A stretch of DNA of 21,460 bases from JAGZHZ01 sp965150505 (GTDB lineage: Bacteria; Bacillota; Clostridia; Lachnospirales; Lachnospiraceae), in contig CBCTVZ010000036.1 in assembly GCA_965150505.1 (NCBI GenBank), forward strand, positions 1-21,460, read 5' to 3'. The notes under the pieces were generated by a model. That model was not told the DNA's origin, searched no databases, and saw only the letters and a list, made by a program, of their open reading frames with translations. Shown here one piece after another: positions 1 to 7,170 of this stretch (position 1 is its first letter; every line of letters begins with the position of its first letter). The position numbers were made by a program, and so were the translations under genes.

Positions 1-1
1 A

Positions 2-551
2 GCCAGATATGACAAGGAGCCAATCTTTCAGAATAATCTTCTTGTTTACAATGGTATGTATTATCAGATTGGAGAGGAACACTAGGAGTTCTGTGCAGAG
101 AAAACGCAGGACGAGGACTATTATGTGCTGACGTTGGCAGCTATTGCAAGGGAACTGGACGGGAAAGGTATGAATCGGGCAACGGTACATATCGCAGCCG
201 GACTTCCCCTTACATGGGTGGCTACACAGAAAGAAGATTTCCAGAAATATCTTCTCCAGAATGAAAGCGTGGATTTTACATTCCGCAATAAAGAATATCA
301 TGTGGAGTTTGCAGGAGTTGATATTTACCCACAGGGATTTGCAGCAACCTTTTACCGCTTACAGGATTTTAAAGGCATCAATATGTTGGTGGATATTGGA
401 AACGGAACTATGAACATCATGTATATCAATAATTCACGCCCATTAGAGAAGAAATGTTTTACAGAGAAATATGGAACACACCAGTGTGTGCTTGCTGTCA
501 GGGAATCCCTGCTGAAAGAACTGGGGACAGTGGTAGACGATTTGGTGATTG
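2..551 (+). pseudogene. ParM/StbA-like plasmid-segregation actin, broken
   Basis: This is a fragment of an actin-like ATPase of the ParM type, which in intact form builds filaments that push plasmid or element copies apart. The frame is open from the window edge, so the N-terminus lies outside. It reads through a TAG at 83-85 into a recognisable middle: an HIAAGLPLTW segment, then the phosphate-binding VDIGNGT motif near 388-408. Homology ends near VIER (about 551), where the frame runs into sequence belonging to another gene. The C-terminal part of a roughly 290-residue family member is therefore missing. A GTG at 125 could restart translation, but the product would lack the first nucleotide-binding strand. 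The family call rests on motif recognition. The inactivation (stop plus 3' loss) is seen directly. Confidence 0.75.
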
Positions 552-1263
552 AGCGAGCAAGAGCAGCTCGAAAAAGAAATAAAAGACGTTCGGGACCAGA
601 ACTCTAAATTGCAGATACAGGTGAATAAATCATCTGTTGAGGCAGTAGATGAAGCACAGAAGAAACAGAAAGAAACAGAAAGAAGCAGAGAAAAAGATGG
701 AACAGGCAGAAGTAAAAACCCGTAATGAAAAGAAACGTGCAGAGATGGAAATCCGTAAAGCCCAAAAAGAAGTAAAAGCCAGAACTGAAAAAATGAGGAA
801 TGCAGAATATTTCTGGGGAATGGGATACATTACGGTAGTTCTGTTTGCAATTATACAGAATGGTGCTTTTCAGCATGATTTCATAGATTTTTTCAGAATT
901 CCATTCATGTGGTATGTTCGATTTTGTGAATGGTTGGCACATCCGACCTATGATAACGGATTCAACCAGAAAATAGCATATAAAGGTGGAAAAGCATGGG
1001 TTATCAGGATTCTGGCAATCGTAGCTGTACTTTTTATATTGGGAATTGTCACGGCAATAATCGTGGAAACAATAAAACAATACAAAAAAATGTGGGAGGA
1101 AATTTCGCAGATGTTTTTAATCGGAAGTCTTTCGGGGATAGCAGTGCTGGGAGATGCAATCAGAGAATATCTACCTGTGAATTTGATCTTGATATTTGGA
1201 TTTATCAATGTGGGAATTATGTTGCTAAGAATGTATCTTAGAAAGAAGTTTGAGTATGTGTAA
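552..1263 (+). pseudogene. DUF6040-like coiled-coil membrane protein, 5'-truncated and frameshifted
   Basis: This is the remnant of a protein with an N-terminal charged coiled coil and a C-terminal membrane part, resembling the DUF6040 family found on Firmicutes conjugative elements (name given with moderate certainty; molecular role unknown). Coding begins mid-gene at about 552 in one frame (SEQEQLEKEIKD...) and continues to about 660. A perfect 10-bp tandem repeat (661-680) then shifts it into the frame that stays open to the TAA at 1261. Removing one repeat copy joins the frames smoothly as QKKQKEAEKK. The second half has a Lys/Glu-rich helix, then hydrophobic segments near 820-860, 1000-1070 and 1110-1240 that look like membrane helices. 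The ATG at 649 opens the second frame but has no good ribosome site. The gene is fused by deletion to the ParM fragment upstream. Confidence 0.65.
661..680 (+). repeat. Perfect 10-bp tandem duplication causing a frameshift
   Basis: The decamer AGAAACAGAA occurs twice back to back (661-670 and 671-680) in a purine-rich coiled-coil coding stretch. Ten bases are not a multiple of three, so the extra copy explains why the DUF6040-like gene changes frame here. Confidence 0.85.
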
Positions 1264-1267
1264 ACGC

Positions 1268-1408
1268 ATGGTAATAATGTCTAAAAAAGAAGATACATTT
1301 TTAGTAAAAATCGCTTTTGAAATAAACACGAAATGGTTTTATTATAAAAATAACGGCGAGCAGTGTAGTGATGTGGGAAAGCAACATATATGCTACTCGT
1401 TTTTATAA
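1268..1408 (+). CDS. Possible 46-residue relic ORF
   Basis: A short ORF begins just after the DUF6040-like gene and encodes a 46-residue peptide starting MVIMSKKEDTFLVKIAFEIN. Its first part faintly recalls small accessory proteins of conjugative elements (a TFxVKI...NxxW pattern), but the rest matches nothing I know. There is no convincing ribosome site before either Met. It fills an otherwise empty stretch between two ORFs and is probably a decayed fragment, not a working gene. Confidence 0.25.
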   Translation: MVIMSKKEDTFLVKIAFEINTKWFYYKNNGEQCSDVGKQHICYSFL

Positions 1409-1432
1409 AATGAATCTGAGGAGGAACCATAC

Positions 1433-1654
1433 ATGCATGAGTATGAAATCTTTATTGAAGAAATAAATCCGTGTGGAGGAGAAAAATACAGTAAAAAAAC
1501 TTTGATTGAGGCAGAAGCAGACAGCCCGGAAGCTTATGTAAAGGAAAATGGAAGATTTCCGGTTTTGGAATCCACACATAATGAAAGCGGAGATGTTGTA
1601 ATAGTAACAGGAGATAATCAAGGCTCTTTTGTACGTTATACTTTTACGGAATAA
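1433..1654 (+). CDS. Small hypothetical protein, mobile-element cargo
   Basis: This encodes a 73-residue acidic soluble protein of unknown function. It starts at ATG 1433, preceded by a strong GAGGAGG at 1418-1424 with 8-nt spacing, so it is probably translated. The sequence alternates beta-like segments (YEIFIEEI, DVVIVTGD, SFVRYTF) and has no signal peptide, membrane helix or metal motif. It lies between remnants of a conjugative or plasmid-like element (ParM-like, DUF6040-like, CarD-like) on the same strand, so it is most likely one of that element's small accessory genes. It has kept a full ORF while its neighbours decayed. No family is recognised. Confidence 0.6.
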   Translation: MHEYEIFIEEINPCGGEKYSKKTLIEAEADSPEAYVKENGRFPVLESTHNESGDVVIVTGDNQGSFVRYTFTE

Positions 1655-1682
1655 AGGTGCTGATTAGTAAGGAGAGAAGTTT

Positions 1683-1883
1683 GTGAAGTATGAAATTGGA
1701 GACTTTGTCAGTAAACCAGTTATAGGTATTTGTAAAACAGACGATATTTTATATTTAAATCCGCTGGACGAAAGAAATAATAAATTGTATTATCTGATAA
1801 AACCAATCGAAGATGAAAAAGAAAAAATATTTCTGCATTCCAGAATGCATACCAGCCATGTGAAATGCCAGAGATTTTTATAA
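1683..1883 (+). pseudogene. CarD-like regulator, truncated after the N-terminal domain
   Basis: The ORF starts at GTG 1683 after a GGAG-containing ribosome site. Residues 1-50 (KYEIGDFVSKP, a GICK turn, then YYLIKPIEDEKEKIF) match the N-terminal beta domain of CarD/CdnL-type proteins, which bind the RNA polymerase beta subunit. Full-length members have about 160 residues, with a C-terminal helical DNA-binding part. Here the homology stops at about 1830. The last 17 or so codons are the antisense of the neighbouring MATE gene, so the C-terminal domain is gone. Small CarD-like proteins are common on Firmicutes mobile elements, which fits the decayed element upstream. The family call is by motif recognition and the truncation is visible at the junction. 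Confidence 0.6.
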
Positions 1884-2727
1884 AAATCCAGAGGCTGGGA
1901 ACCAGTAAAATGAGTTGACGGATAGCAGCGCTAACCATATTGATGATACCATTTCCAAGTCCAGAGGCAAAATAGCTGCACAGGATTGTAATTGCAGACA
2001 TAACAAAAGAAACGGAAATAATCTTCAATGCAGGAATACCGAGAGTCAGCATTTCCGGGCTTGCAGAAAATAATTGCAGTAACTGTCCGGAAAAACACCA
2101 GAATATGATGGTTCCACATAGGGCTATGACTGCCCCGGTAGGAAGCAAAATTTTCCATGTCTGTTGTACCCGCTGAAATTTTTTATCGCCGTAATTATAT
2201 CCGACAATAGGAATAGCAGCCTGTCCAAGCTCATTGATCGGCATCATCAGGAAATTCTGTAATTTATAGTAGATATCAAAAAAGGCAACAGCTGTTGCAG
2301 AAACGTCCAGAAGAATTCTGTTTACTACAAATGTCATAATGCTTCCGATTGCCTGCATAATGATTGTTGGAAGTCCTACCCAGTAAATATCAGCAACATC
2401 CTGCCACTTGAAATGATAGTTCTTCAGACGGACGTGGATTATCGGATTTCGGAAACAGTTAAACAGCAAGGCAGCGATAGCACCAGTTATTTGGCCGATA
2501 ACGGTTGCAATTGCTGCACCACGGACTCCCATTGCAGGACAGCCAAGCAGACCGAAAATCATAATCGGATCAAGAATAATATTCAAAACAGCACCAATGA
2601 TTAGAGAAAACATAGATAATACAGTATCTCCAACAGCCTGTAGCAGTCGCTGAGCATAAGTTTGCAGAAAGATCCCCCAGCAATACACAAGATTGATAGA
2701 AAGAATTTGTCGTAAAAATGTGGTCAA
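1829..2727 (-). pseudogene. MATE-family efflux transporter, truncated at both ends
   Basis: This is the middle of a multidrug/toxin extrusion (MATE) membrane transporter, which exports cationic compounds using Na+ or H+ gradients. Recognisable parts include the QRLLQAVGDT motif, NIILDPIMIFGLLG, MGVRGAAIATVIGQ, and the second-half segment with PINELGQAAIPIVGYNYG. Family members have about 450 residues and 12 helices. Here the first 130 or so residues are absent, with homology starting near 2715. The C-terminus stops at WYAFWNAE (about 1831), where the frame enters the CarD-like fragment lying head-on. The apparent TTG start at 2727 lies in non-homologous sequence with no ribosome site. The gene is a patch caught between two rearrangement junctions and cannot make a working transporter. 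Confidence 0.8.
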
Positions 2728-2765
2728 ATCAAGAAAATCGAGTGCGAAAGCAAGTGAAAAATCCC

Positions 2766-2794
2766 TGTGAAGCCCGTAAAATCAAGGCTTCACA
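2766..2794. repeat. 9-bp inverted repeat near the element/chromosome junction
   Basis: The arms TGTGAAGCC (2766-2774) and GGCTTCACA (2786-2794) are perfectly complementary around an 11-nt spacer. The repeat lies about 50 bp outside the broken MATE end and just before the hsp20 promoter. It has no T-tract on either side, so it is a poor terminator. It could be a recombinase core or attachment site, a regulator site, or chance. Confidence 0.45.
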
Positions 2795-2811
2795 AATTCT
2801 TCACAAAATAA

Positions 2812-2838
2812 TTAGCACTCACCTCTTGACATTGCTAA
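2812..2838 (+). promoter_or_regulatory. Degenerate CIRCE (HrcA) operator
   Basis: TTAGCACTC (2812-2820), nine bases, then CATTGCTAA (2830-2838). The CIRCE consensus is TTAGCACTC-N9-GAGTGCTAA. The left arm is perfect and the right arm differs at two positions. The operator overlaps the -35 hexamer of the hsp20 promoter, where bound HrcA would block RNA polymerase. Confidence 0.75.
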
Positions 2839-2854
2839 TATTGTGTGCTATATT
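2826..2854 (+). promoter_or_regulatory. Sigma-A promoter of hsp20
   Basis: TTGACA (2826-2831), a 17-bp spacer and TATATT (2849-2854) form a near-consensus vegetative promoter. Transcription would start near 2861, leaving a leader of about 180 nt before the hsp20 start. The leader contains a small AGCGA/TCGCT hairpin at about 2944-2955. Confidence 0.8.
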
Positions 2855-3042
2855 ACATATAGAACAAAGAGAACAAATGGAACAATAAGAATAAATAAAA
2901 ATATTTCCTTTCTCTTTCGTTCAAAAAACTATTTACTAATATTGAGCGACATCGCTATTGTAAAATACCCACCATAGAATTGTAACCTTTTCAAAAAGAT
3001 ATGCAGTTCCAGATGGATACTATTTGAAAGGAGAAATGACTT

Positions 3043-3492
3043 ATGATGATGCCTAGTATTTTTGGAGAAGATTTATTTGATGACTTTATGAATTTCCCAT
3101 TTGAAAGAGATTTCTTTGGTGGTAAAAATCCGTTATATGGAAAACATCAGAAAAATTTGATGAAAACAGATATTCGTGAGACAGAATCAGGATATGAACT
3201 AGATATCGATCTTCCTGGATTCAAAAAAGACGAAATCAATGCAAAACTTGAAAATGGCTATCTGACAATCTCCGCTGCTAAGGGACTGGATAAAGATGAG
3301 CAGGATAAGAAAGGTAATTATATCCGTCGTGAACGTTATGCTGGAAGCATGAGTAGAAGTTTCTTTGTAGGAGAAGGTGTTACACAGGAAGATGTCCATG
3401 CTAAATTTGAAGATGGTATCTTGAAATTGTCCGTTCCAAAAAAAGCTGCAAAAGAAGTAGAGCAACAAAGATATATTTCCATTGAGGGCTAA
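3043..3492 (+). CDS. hsp20: Hsp20/alpha-crystallin small heat-shock protein
   Basis: This is an ATP-independent cytoplasmic chaperone that binds unfolding proteins during stress and holds them for refolding by the Hsp70 system. Its 149 residues have an N-terminal arm with an acidic/aromatic start (MPSIFGEDLFDDFMNFPF), an alpha-crystallin domain at about residues 40-140, and the conserved GILKLSVPKK motif near residues 124-133 (G-I-L at its core). The start is ATG 3043, with AAAGGAG at 3027-3033 and 9-nt spacing. ATG 3046 would also work. It is monocistronic, with its own promoter and CIRCE-like operator and a terminator that includes the stop codon. The length is typical for the family. Confidence 0.95.
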   Translation: MMMPSIFGEDLFDDFMNFPFERDFFGGKNPLYGKHQKNLMKTDIRETESGYELDIDLPGFKKDEINAKLENGYLTISAAKGLDKDEQDKKGNYIRRERYAGSMSRSFFVGEGVTQEDVHAKFEDGILKLSVPKKAAKEVEQQRYISIEG

Positions 3493-3512
3493 TGCCCTCA
3501 ATGGCTTTTTTA
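3481..3512 (+). terminator. hsp20 intrinsic terminator containing the stop codon
   Basis: The perfect 9-bp stem ATTGAGGGC (3481-3489) / GCCCTCAAT (3494-3502) has a 4-nt loop, followed by GGC and TTTTTT. The last codons (Ser-Ile-Glu-Gly) are encoded in the left arm, and the TAA stop (3490-3492) sits in the loop. Confidence 0.9.
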
Positions 3513-3522
3513 TTTTTTCTCT

Positions 3523-4005
3523 TTATTTTTCAGGTGATTCTTTTTTCTTTTCTTTTTCTTGTTTTTTTCTCAGCCAAAAATAGATTCCCGTTACCGTCGC
3601 CATTTGCATCACTGCTGCTGCAATCAAAGTGTAAAACATCACGATACTGAAGTGTGCCGCCGCAGCGCCCACTAATACCATACACATGGAAGTAATTAGA
3701 ATCATCGGCATCCCAGATTTTTTTAGAAAAATTTTGATATGTTCTTCGTTTTCGCGCGCATACAACACTCTTACCTTTTCTTCACTTTTGACGGTATTAC
3801 TTAGCTTTATCATATAAATACAAGCCAAAATACCAATTCCAACAAGAATAACAATCTGAAATCCAATCGCAACTTTCTGAGGTACACTCTTCTGCCCTGT
3901 ATTTCGAACCATAAAATAATCATACGCACCGATCAGCGCAATAACAGCGATAAAGCCCCGCAGATAATAGATTCTCTTTTGCACTGCCTGTTTAAATTCT
4001 TCCAT
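3523..4005 (-). CDS. Small four-helix membrane protein, unknown function
   Basis: This is an unrecognised integral membrane protein of 160 residues. Four hydrophobic segments are visible (GFIAVIALIGAYDYF, VAIGFQIVILVGIGILACIY, MILITSMCMVLVGAAAA, and a long one ending GIYFWL). A charged loop lies between helices 2 and 3, and the tail is a very basic/acidic cytoplasmic KKQEKEKKKESPEK. I prefer the ATG at 4005: the ribosome site (a run of six G at 4016-4021) lies 10 nt upstream of it but only 1 nt before the alternative ATG at 4014. The gene converges with hsp20, with only 30 bp between the ends. It has its own likely promoter at 4057-4085. Nothing in the neighbourhood indicates a role. Confidence 0.75.
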   Translation of the reverse strand: MEEFKQAVQKRIYYLRGFIAVIALIGAYDYFMVRNTGQKSVPQKVAIGFQIVILVGIGILACIYMIKLSNTVKSEEKVRVLYARENEEHIKIFLKKSGMPMILITSMCMVLVGAAAAHFSIVMFYTLIAAAVMQMATVTGIYFWLRKKQEKEKKKESPEK

Positions 4006-4056
4006 TTCTTTCATTCCCCCCTAACTTTCTTTTTGTTTCACGTTTTTCTTTCTATT

Positions 4057-4085
4057 AGTATAATCTATTTTATCTTAAACAGCAA
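4057..4085 (-). promoter_or_regulatory. Likely promoter of the small membrane-protein gene
   Basis: Read on the minus strand: TTGCTG (4085-4080), 17 bp, TATACT (4062-4057). This lies about 35 bp upstream of the G-rich ribosome site. The -10 is good and the -35 moderate. Confidence 0.5.
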
Positions 4086-4250
4086 GATTTTCTATTTTAT
4101 ACAATTTAATATCATAAAATAGCAAAAATTTATATTTAAAATACAATTTTTTAGAATTTATTTTTTTATTGTTTTTATTATATAATAAATTTATCAATTA
4201 TACATGACACGTAAATTATAAAATGATTAAAAAAGGAAAGAGGTGTTTCT

Positions 4251-5840
4251 ATGAAAATGAAACGTAAGATGGCAGCTGCATTATCCGCAGTTGTAGCAAT
4301 TTCTGCTTTTAGTATGATTCCTGCTTTTGCAGCAGATCTGATGAATCCTCCTGTTGTGGAGGTTGAGCAAGGTCAACTTCGTGGAGTAATGGACGGCGAT
4401 GTTTACTCCTTCCTAGGTGTTCCTTATGCGTATGTCCCAGAAAGATTTGCTCTTCCTCAAGATCCTGAATCATGGGAAGGAATCCGCAATGCTCAGGCAT
4501 TTGGTCCGATCTGCCCTATTCCGGATCAAACATCGGTAGGAGATGACGAGCTTGTATGGCCACACCGCTATTGGATTCAGAATGAAAATTGTCAAGTTTT
4601 AAATATTTGGTCGAAAGACATCAATCCTGAAACAAAAAAACCAGTTCTTGTCTATATCCACGGAGGCGGTTACAATAATGGTTCTTCCATCGAAGGTGTA
4701 GCACATGATGGAAGAAATCTCACAGAATACGGTGATGTCGTGACCGTTTCCATCAATCATCGTCTAAATGTTTTAGGATATCTGGATCTTTCCTCTTATG
4801 GAGGAGAATTTGAAAATGCGTGCAACCTCGGAGATGCTGATATGGTTCAGGCTCTGAAATGGGTCTACGAAAATATTGACTCTTTCGGAGGAGATCCTGA
4901 AAATATCACCATTATGGGACAGTCCGGCGGCGGAAGAAAAGTTCAGTCCATGCTTCATTATGAAGAAAATGCTGGTATTGTAAAACAGGCTGTTGTTCAA
5001 AGTTCCAGCGCTCTTTCTCTTCTTGATAAAGAAACAGCATCATTAGTCGCTGAACAGACTCTGGAAAATTTAGGTTTAGATGAAAATACCATATCTGAAA
5101 TTAAAACAGTGGACTATAAAGATTTGATCACAGCAGCCGTGGAGGCACAGAATACCGTTGGAGAAGAACTTGGAACTTCTGTAAAATGGCAGCCAGTTGA
5201 AAATGAAGGCGTCATCTCTGAAACATACTGCGATTGGGCATCTGATGTCCCAATGATCGTAGGCTCTGTTCTCACAGAACAGACAAGCAGTTTTCGTGTA
5301 GGAGACGGAAGAAAAAATGAATGGACAGAGGAAGAAGTACTTGCAAATCTGACAGAAAAATATGGCGATAAAGCTCAGGATATTGCAGACGCATTTGCAG
5401 AAGCATATCCAGATAAAAAAGTGGCAGATGCCTTCTTCTATGGCGCTTCTCATAGAGAAAATGTAAAGAAAGTAGCTCTTGAAAAAACAGAAAGCGGAAC
5501 TGCTCCAGTATATACGTTTATGTTTACTTATGAGACACCTGTAAATGGTGGTGTTACAGCATTCCACTGTAACGACATTATTTACTTCTTACATAACGTA
5601 GAAATCCCAATTATCACAAAAGCAACCGGTGGAGAAGGAAATTTGGATGCTCTCGCTCTTCAGGATACGATGGCAAATGCTTTACTGAATTTCATGAAAA
5701 CAGGAAATCCTAGCACAGAAGAACTTCCTTGGGAAGCATTTACTGCTGAGACACCAAATTCCATGCGTTTCGATATTGAAAGTAAATGTGGCATTATTGC
5801 AGATGAAAAATTAAATGAACTATGTCTGTCACAAAACTGA
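4251..5840 (+). CDS. Secreted type B carboxylesterase
   Basis: This is an alpha/beta-hydrolase of the COesterase (type B carboxylesterase/cholinesterase) family, expected to hydrolyse ester bonds outside the cell. Its 529 residues begin with a signal peptide (KMKRK, hydrophobic core, then cleavage near AFA-AD at about residue 28). The oxyanion segment is HGGG at 137-140 and the nucleophile elbow is G-Q-S-G-G-G, with Ser225. The usual elbow is GESAGG, so this is a variant. The likely catalytic His is 439 (AFHCND) and Glu343 (LTEQTSSF) is a candidate acid. No cell-wall sorting signal is seen, so release is likely. The start is ATG 4251 with AGAGGTG 6 nt upstream. The gene is monocistronic with a strong terminator. 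The substrate cannot be read from sequence; plant acyl esters or xenobiotics are guesses. Confidence 0.9.
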   Translation: MKMKRKMAAALSAVVAISAFSMIPAFAADLMNPPVVEVEQGQLRGVMDGDVYSFLGVPYAYVPERFALPQDPESWEGIRNAQAFGPICPIPDQTSVGDDELVWPHRYWIQNENCQVLNIWSKDINPETKKPVLVYIHGGGYNNGSSIEGVAHDGRNLTEYGDVVTVSINHRLNVLGYLDLSSYGGEFENACNLGDADMVQALKWVYENIDSFGGDPENITIMGQSGGGRKVQSMLHYEENAGIVKQAVVQSSSALSLLDKETASLVAEQTLENLGLDENTISEIKTVDYKDLITAAVEAQNTVGEELGTSVKWQPVENEGVISETYCDWASDVPMIVGSVLTEQTSSFRVGDGRKNEWTEEEVLANLTEKYGDKAQDIADAFAEAYPDKKVADAFFYGASHRENVKKVALEKTESGTAPVYTFMFTYETPVNGGVTAFHCNDIIYFLHNVEIPIITKATGGEGNLDALALQDTMANALLNFMKTGNPSTEELPWEAFTAETPNSMRFDIESKCGIIADEKLNELCLSQN

Positions 5841-5841
5841 C

Positions 5842-5876
5842 AAAAAGAGGGGCTGCTAAGGCAGTTCCCTCTTTTT
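5842..5876. terminator. Bidirectional intrinsic terminator
   Basis: The arms AAAAAGAGGG (5842-5851) and CCCTCTTTTT (5867-5876) enclose an inner CTGC/GCAG stem. T-runs follow on both strands, so the hairpin can end the esterase transcript (plus) and the purine operon arriving from the other side (minus). Confidence 0.85.
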
Positions 5877-5973
5877 ATTTTAATAAGTATTGTACGATAT
5901 TATTCTTTTTCTTTTTTGCTCTATGACAAAATTTCAGAATCAGAACATTCCAAATATTTTTTATTTTTTAATT

Positions 5974-7152
5974 TTAGTGATGGAATAAACGGATTCCTGT
6001 AAATGCCATTACCATATCATATTTGTTACATGTTTCAATGACAGCGTCATCACGCACAGATCCGCCTGGTTCTGCAATATATTTTACACCGCTCTTCTTT
6101 GCGCGTTCAATATTATCGCTGAATGGGAAGAACGCATCTGATCCAAGAGCAACGTCTGTCATCTGATCTAACCATGCACGTTTTTCTTCTGCTGTAAACA
6201 CTTCTGGTTTTACTTTGAAGATTTTTTCCCAAGCGCCGTCAGCTAATACATCCATATATTCCTCTCCGATATAGACATCAATCGCATTGTCTCTGTCTGC
6301 ACGGCGAATATTATCCACGAACTGAAGATTTAATACCTTTGGACACTGACGTAAGAACCAATTATCTGCTTTCTGTCCTGCCAGTCTTGTACAATGTACA
6401 CGAGACTGCTGTCCTGCTCCAATACCGATTGCCTGTCCGCCCTTTGCAAAACATACAGAGTTAGACTGTGTATATTTCAGAGTAATCAGAGAAATAATCA
6501 GGTCAATTTTAGCTGTGTCAGGCAGATTTTTATTTTCTGTCACAATGTTGGCAAGCAGATCATTATTAATAGGAAGCTCATTTCTTCCCTGCTCAAATGT
6601 AATTCCAAATACTTCTTTATGCTCAATCGGATCTGGTTTATAAGATGGATCAATTTCAATTACATTATAATTTCCATTTTTCTTCTGTCTTAAAATTTCC
6701 AGCGCTTCCTCTGTGTATCCAGGAGCGATCACACCGTCAGATACTTCTCTTTTAATCAGCATTGCTGTATCTTTATCACAGACATCAGACAGAGAAATAA
6801 AATCTCCAAAAGAAGACATTCTGTCTGCGCCTCTTGCTCTTGCGTAAGCACATGCGAGTGGAGAAAGCTCTCCCATATCGTCTACCCAGTAAATTTTTGC
6901 AAGTGTTTCATCTAATGGCAGTCCAACTGCTGCGCCTGCTGGAGAAACGTGTTTGAAAGAAGTAGCTGCCGGAAGTCCTGTCGCTTCTTTTAATTCTCTT
7001 ACTAACTGCCAGCCATTGAATGCGTCCAGAAAGTTAATATATCCAGGTCTTCCCATCAAAACTTTAATCGGAAGTTCCTGTCCATTTGCAACATAAATTT
7101 TGGATGGTTTCTGATTTGGGTTACATCCATATTTCAGTTCTAATTCTTTCAT
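5974..7152 (-). CDS. Stand-alone AICAR formyltransferase (AICARFT), purine synthesis
   Basis: This enzyme transfers a formyl group from 10-formyl-tetrahydrofolate to AICAR to give FAICAR, the ninth step of de novo IMP synthesis. It matches only the AICARFT half of PurH. There is no MGS-like cyclohydrolase domain, and the protein is 392 residues instead of about 510-530 for bifunctional PurH. The catalytic Lys-His pair is in SFKHVSPAG (Lys67, His68). Other conserved blocks are NPNQKPSKIY, TLKYTQSNSVCFAKGGQAIGIGAGQQSRV and DAFFPFSDNIERA. The start is ATG 7152 with GGAGG at 7161-7165. It lies 18 bp downstream of the IMP cyclohydrolase gene in one operon under a ZTP riboswitch, so the operon completes the last two steps of IMP synthesis. 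Confidence 0.92.
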   Translation of the reverse strand: MKELELKYGCNPNQKPSKIYVANGQELPIKVLMGRPGYINFLDAFNGWQLVRELKEATGLPAATSFKHVSPAGAAVGLPLDETLAKIYWVDDMGELSPLACAYARARGADRMSSFGDFISLSDVCDKDTAMLIKREVSDGVIAPGYTEEALEILRQKKNGNYNVIEIDPSYKPDPIEHKEVFGITFEQGRNELPINNDLLANIVTENKNLPDTAKIDLIISLITLKYTQSNSVCFAKGGQAIGIGAGQQSRVHCTRLAGQKADNWFLRQCPKVLNLQFVDNIRRADRDNAIDVYIGEEYMDVLADGAWEKIFKVKPEVFTAEEKRAWLDQMTDVALGSDAFFPFSDNIERAKKSGVKYIAEPGGSVRDDAVIETCNKYDMVMAFTGIRLFHH

Positions 7153-7170
7153 TTCTTTTTCCTCCTGCTC

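Noticed and set aside
604..1080. 158-codon minus-strand ORF opposite the DUF6040-like gene
   Set aside because: Antisense shadow of a Lys/Glu-rich coiled coil (giving Phe/Leu/Cys-rich peptide); no ribosome site or family resemblance.
4141..4210. Promoter for the esterase gene
   Set aside because: Several TATAAT-like strings occur in very AT-rich DNA, but none has a believable -35 at 16-18 bp, so no site is claimed.
5076..5567. 163-codon minus-strand ORF inside the esterase
   Set aside because: Antisense shadow of a clearly recognisable carboxylesterase; Cys/Phe-rich composition is typical of an artefact.
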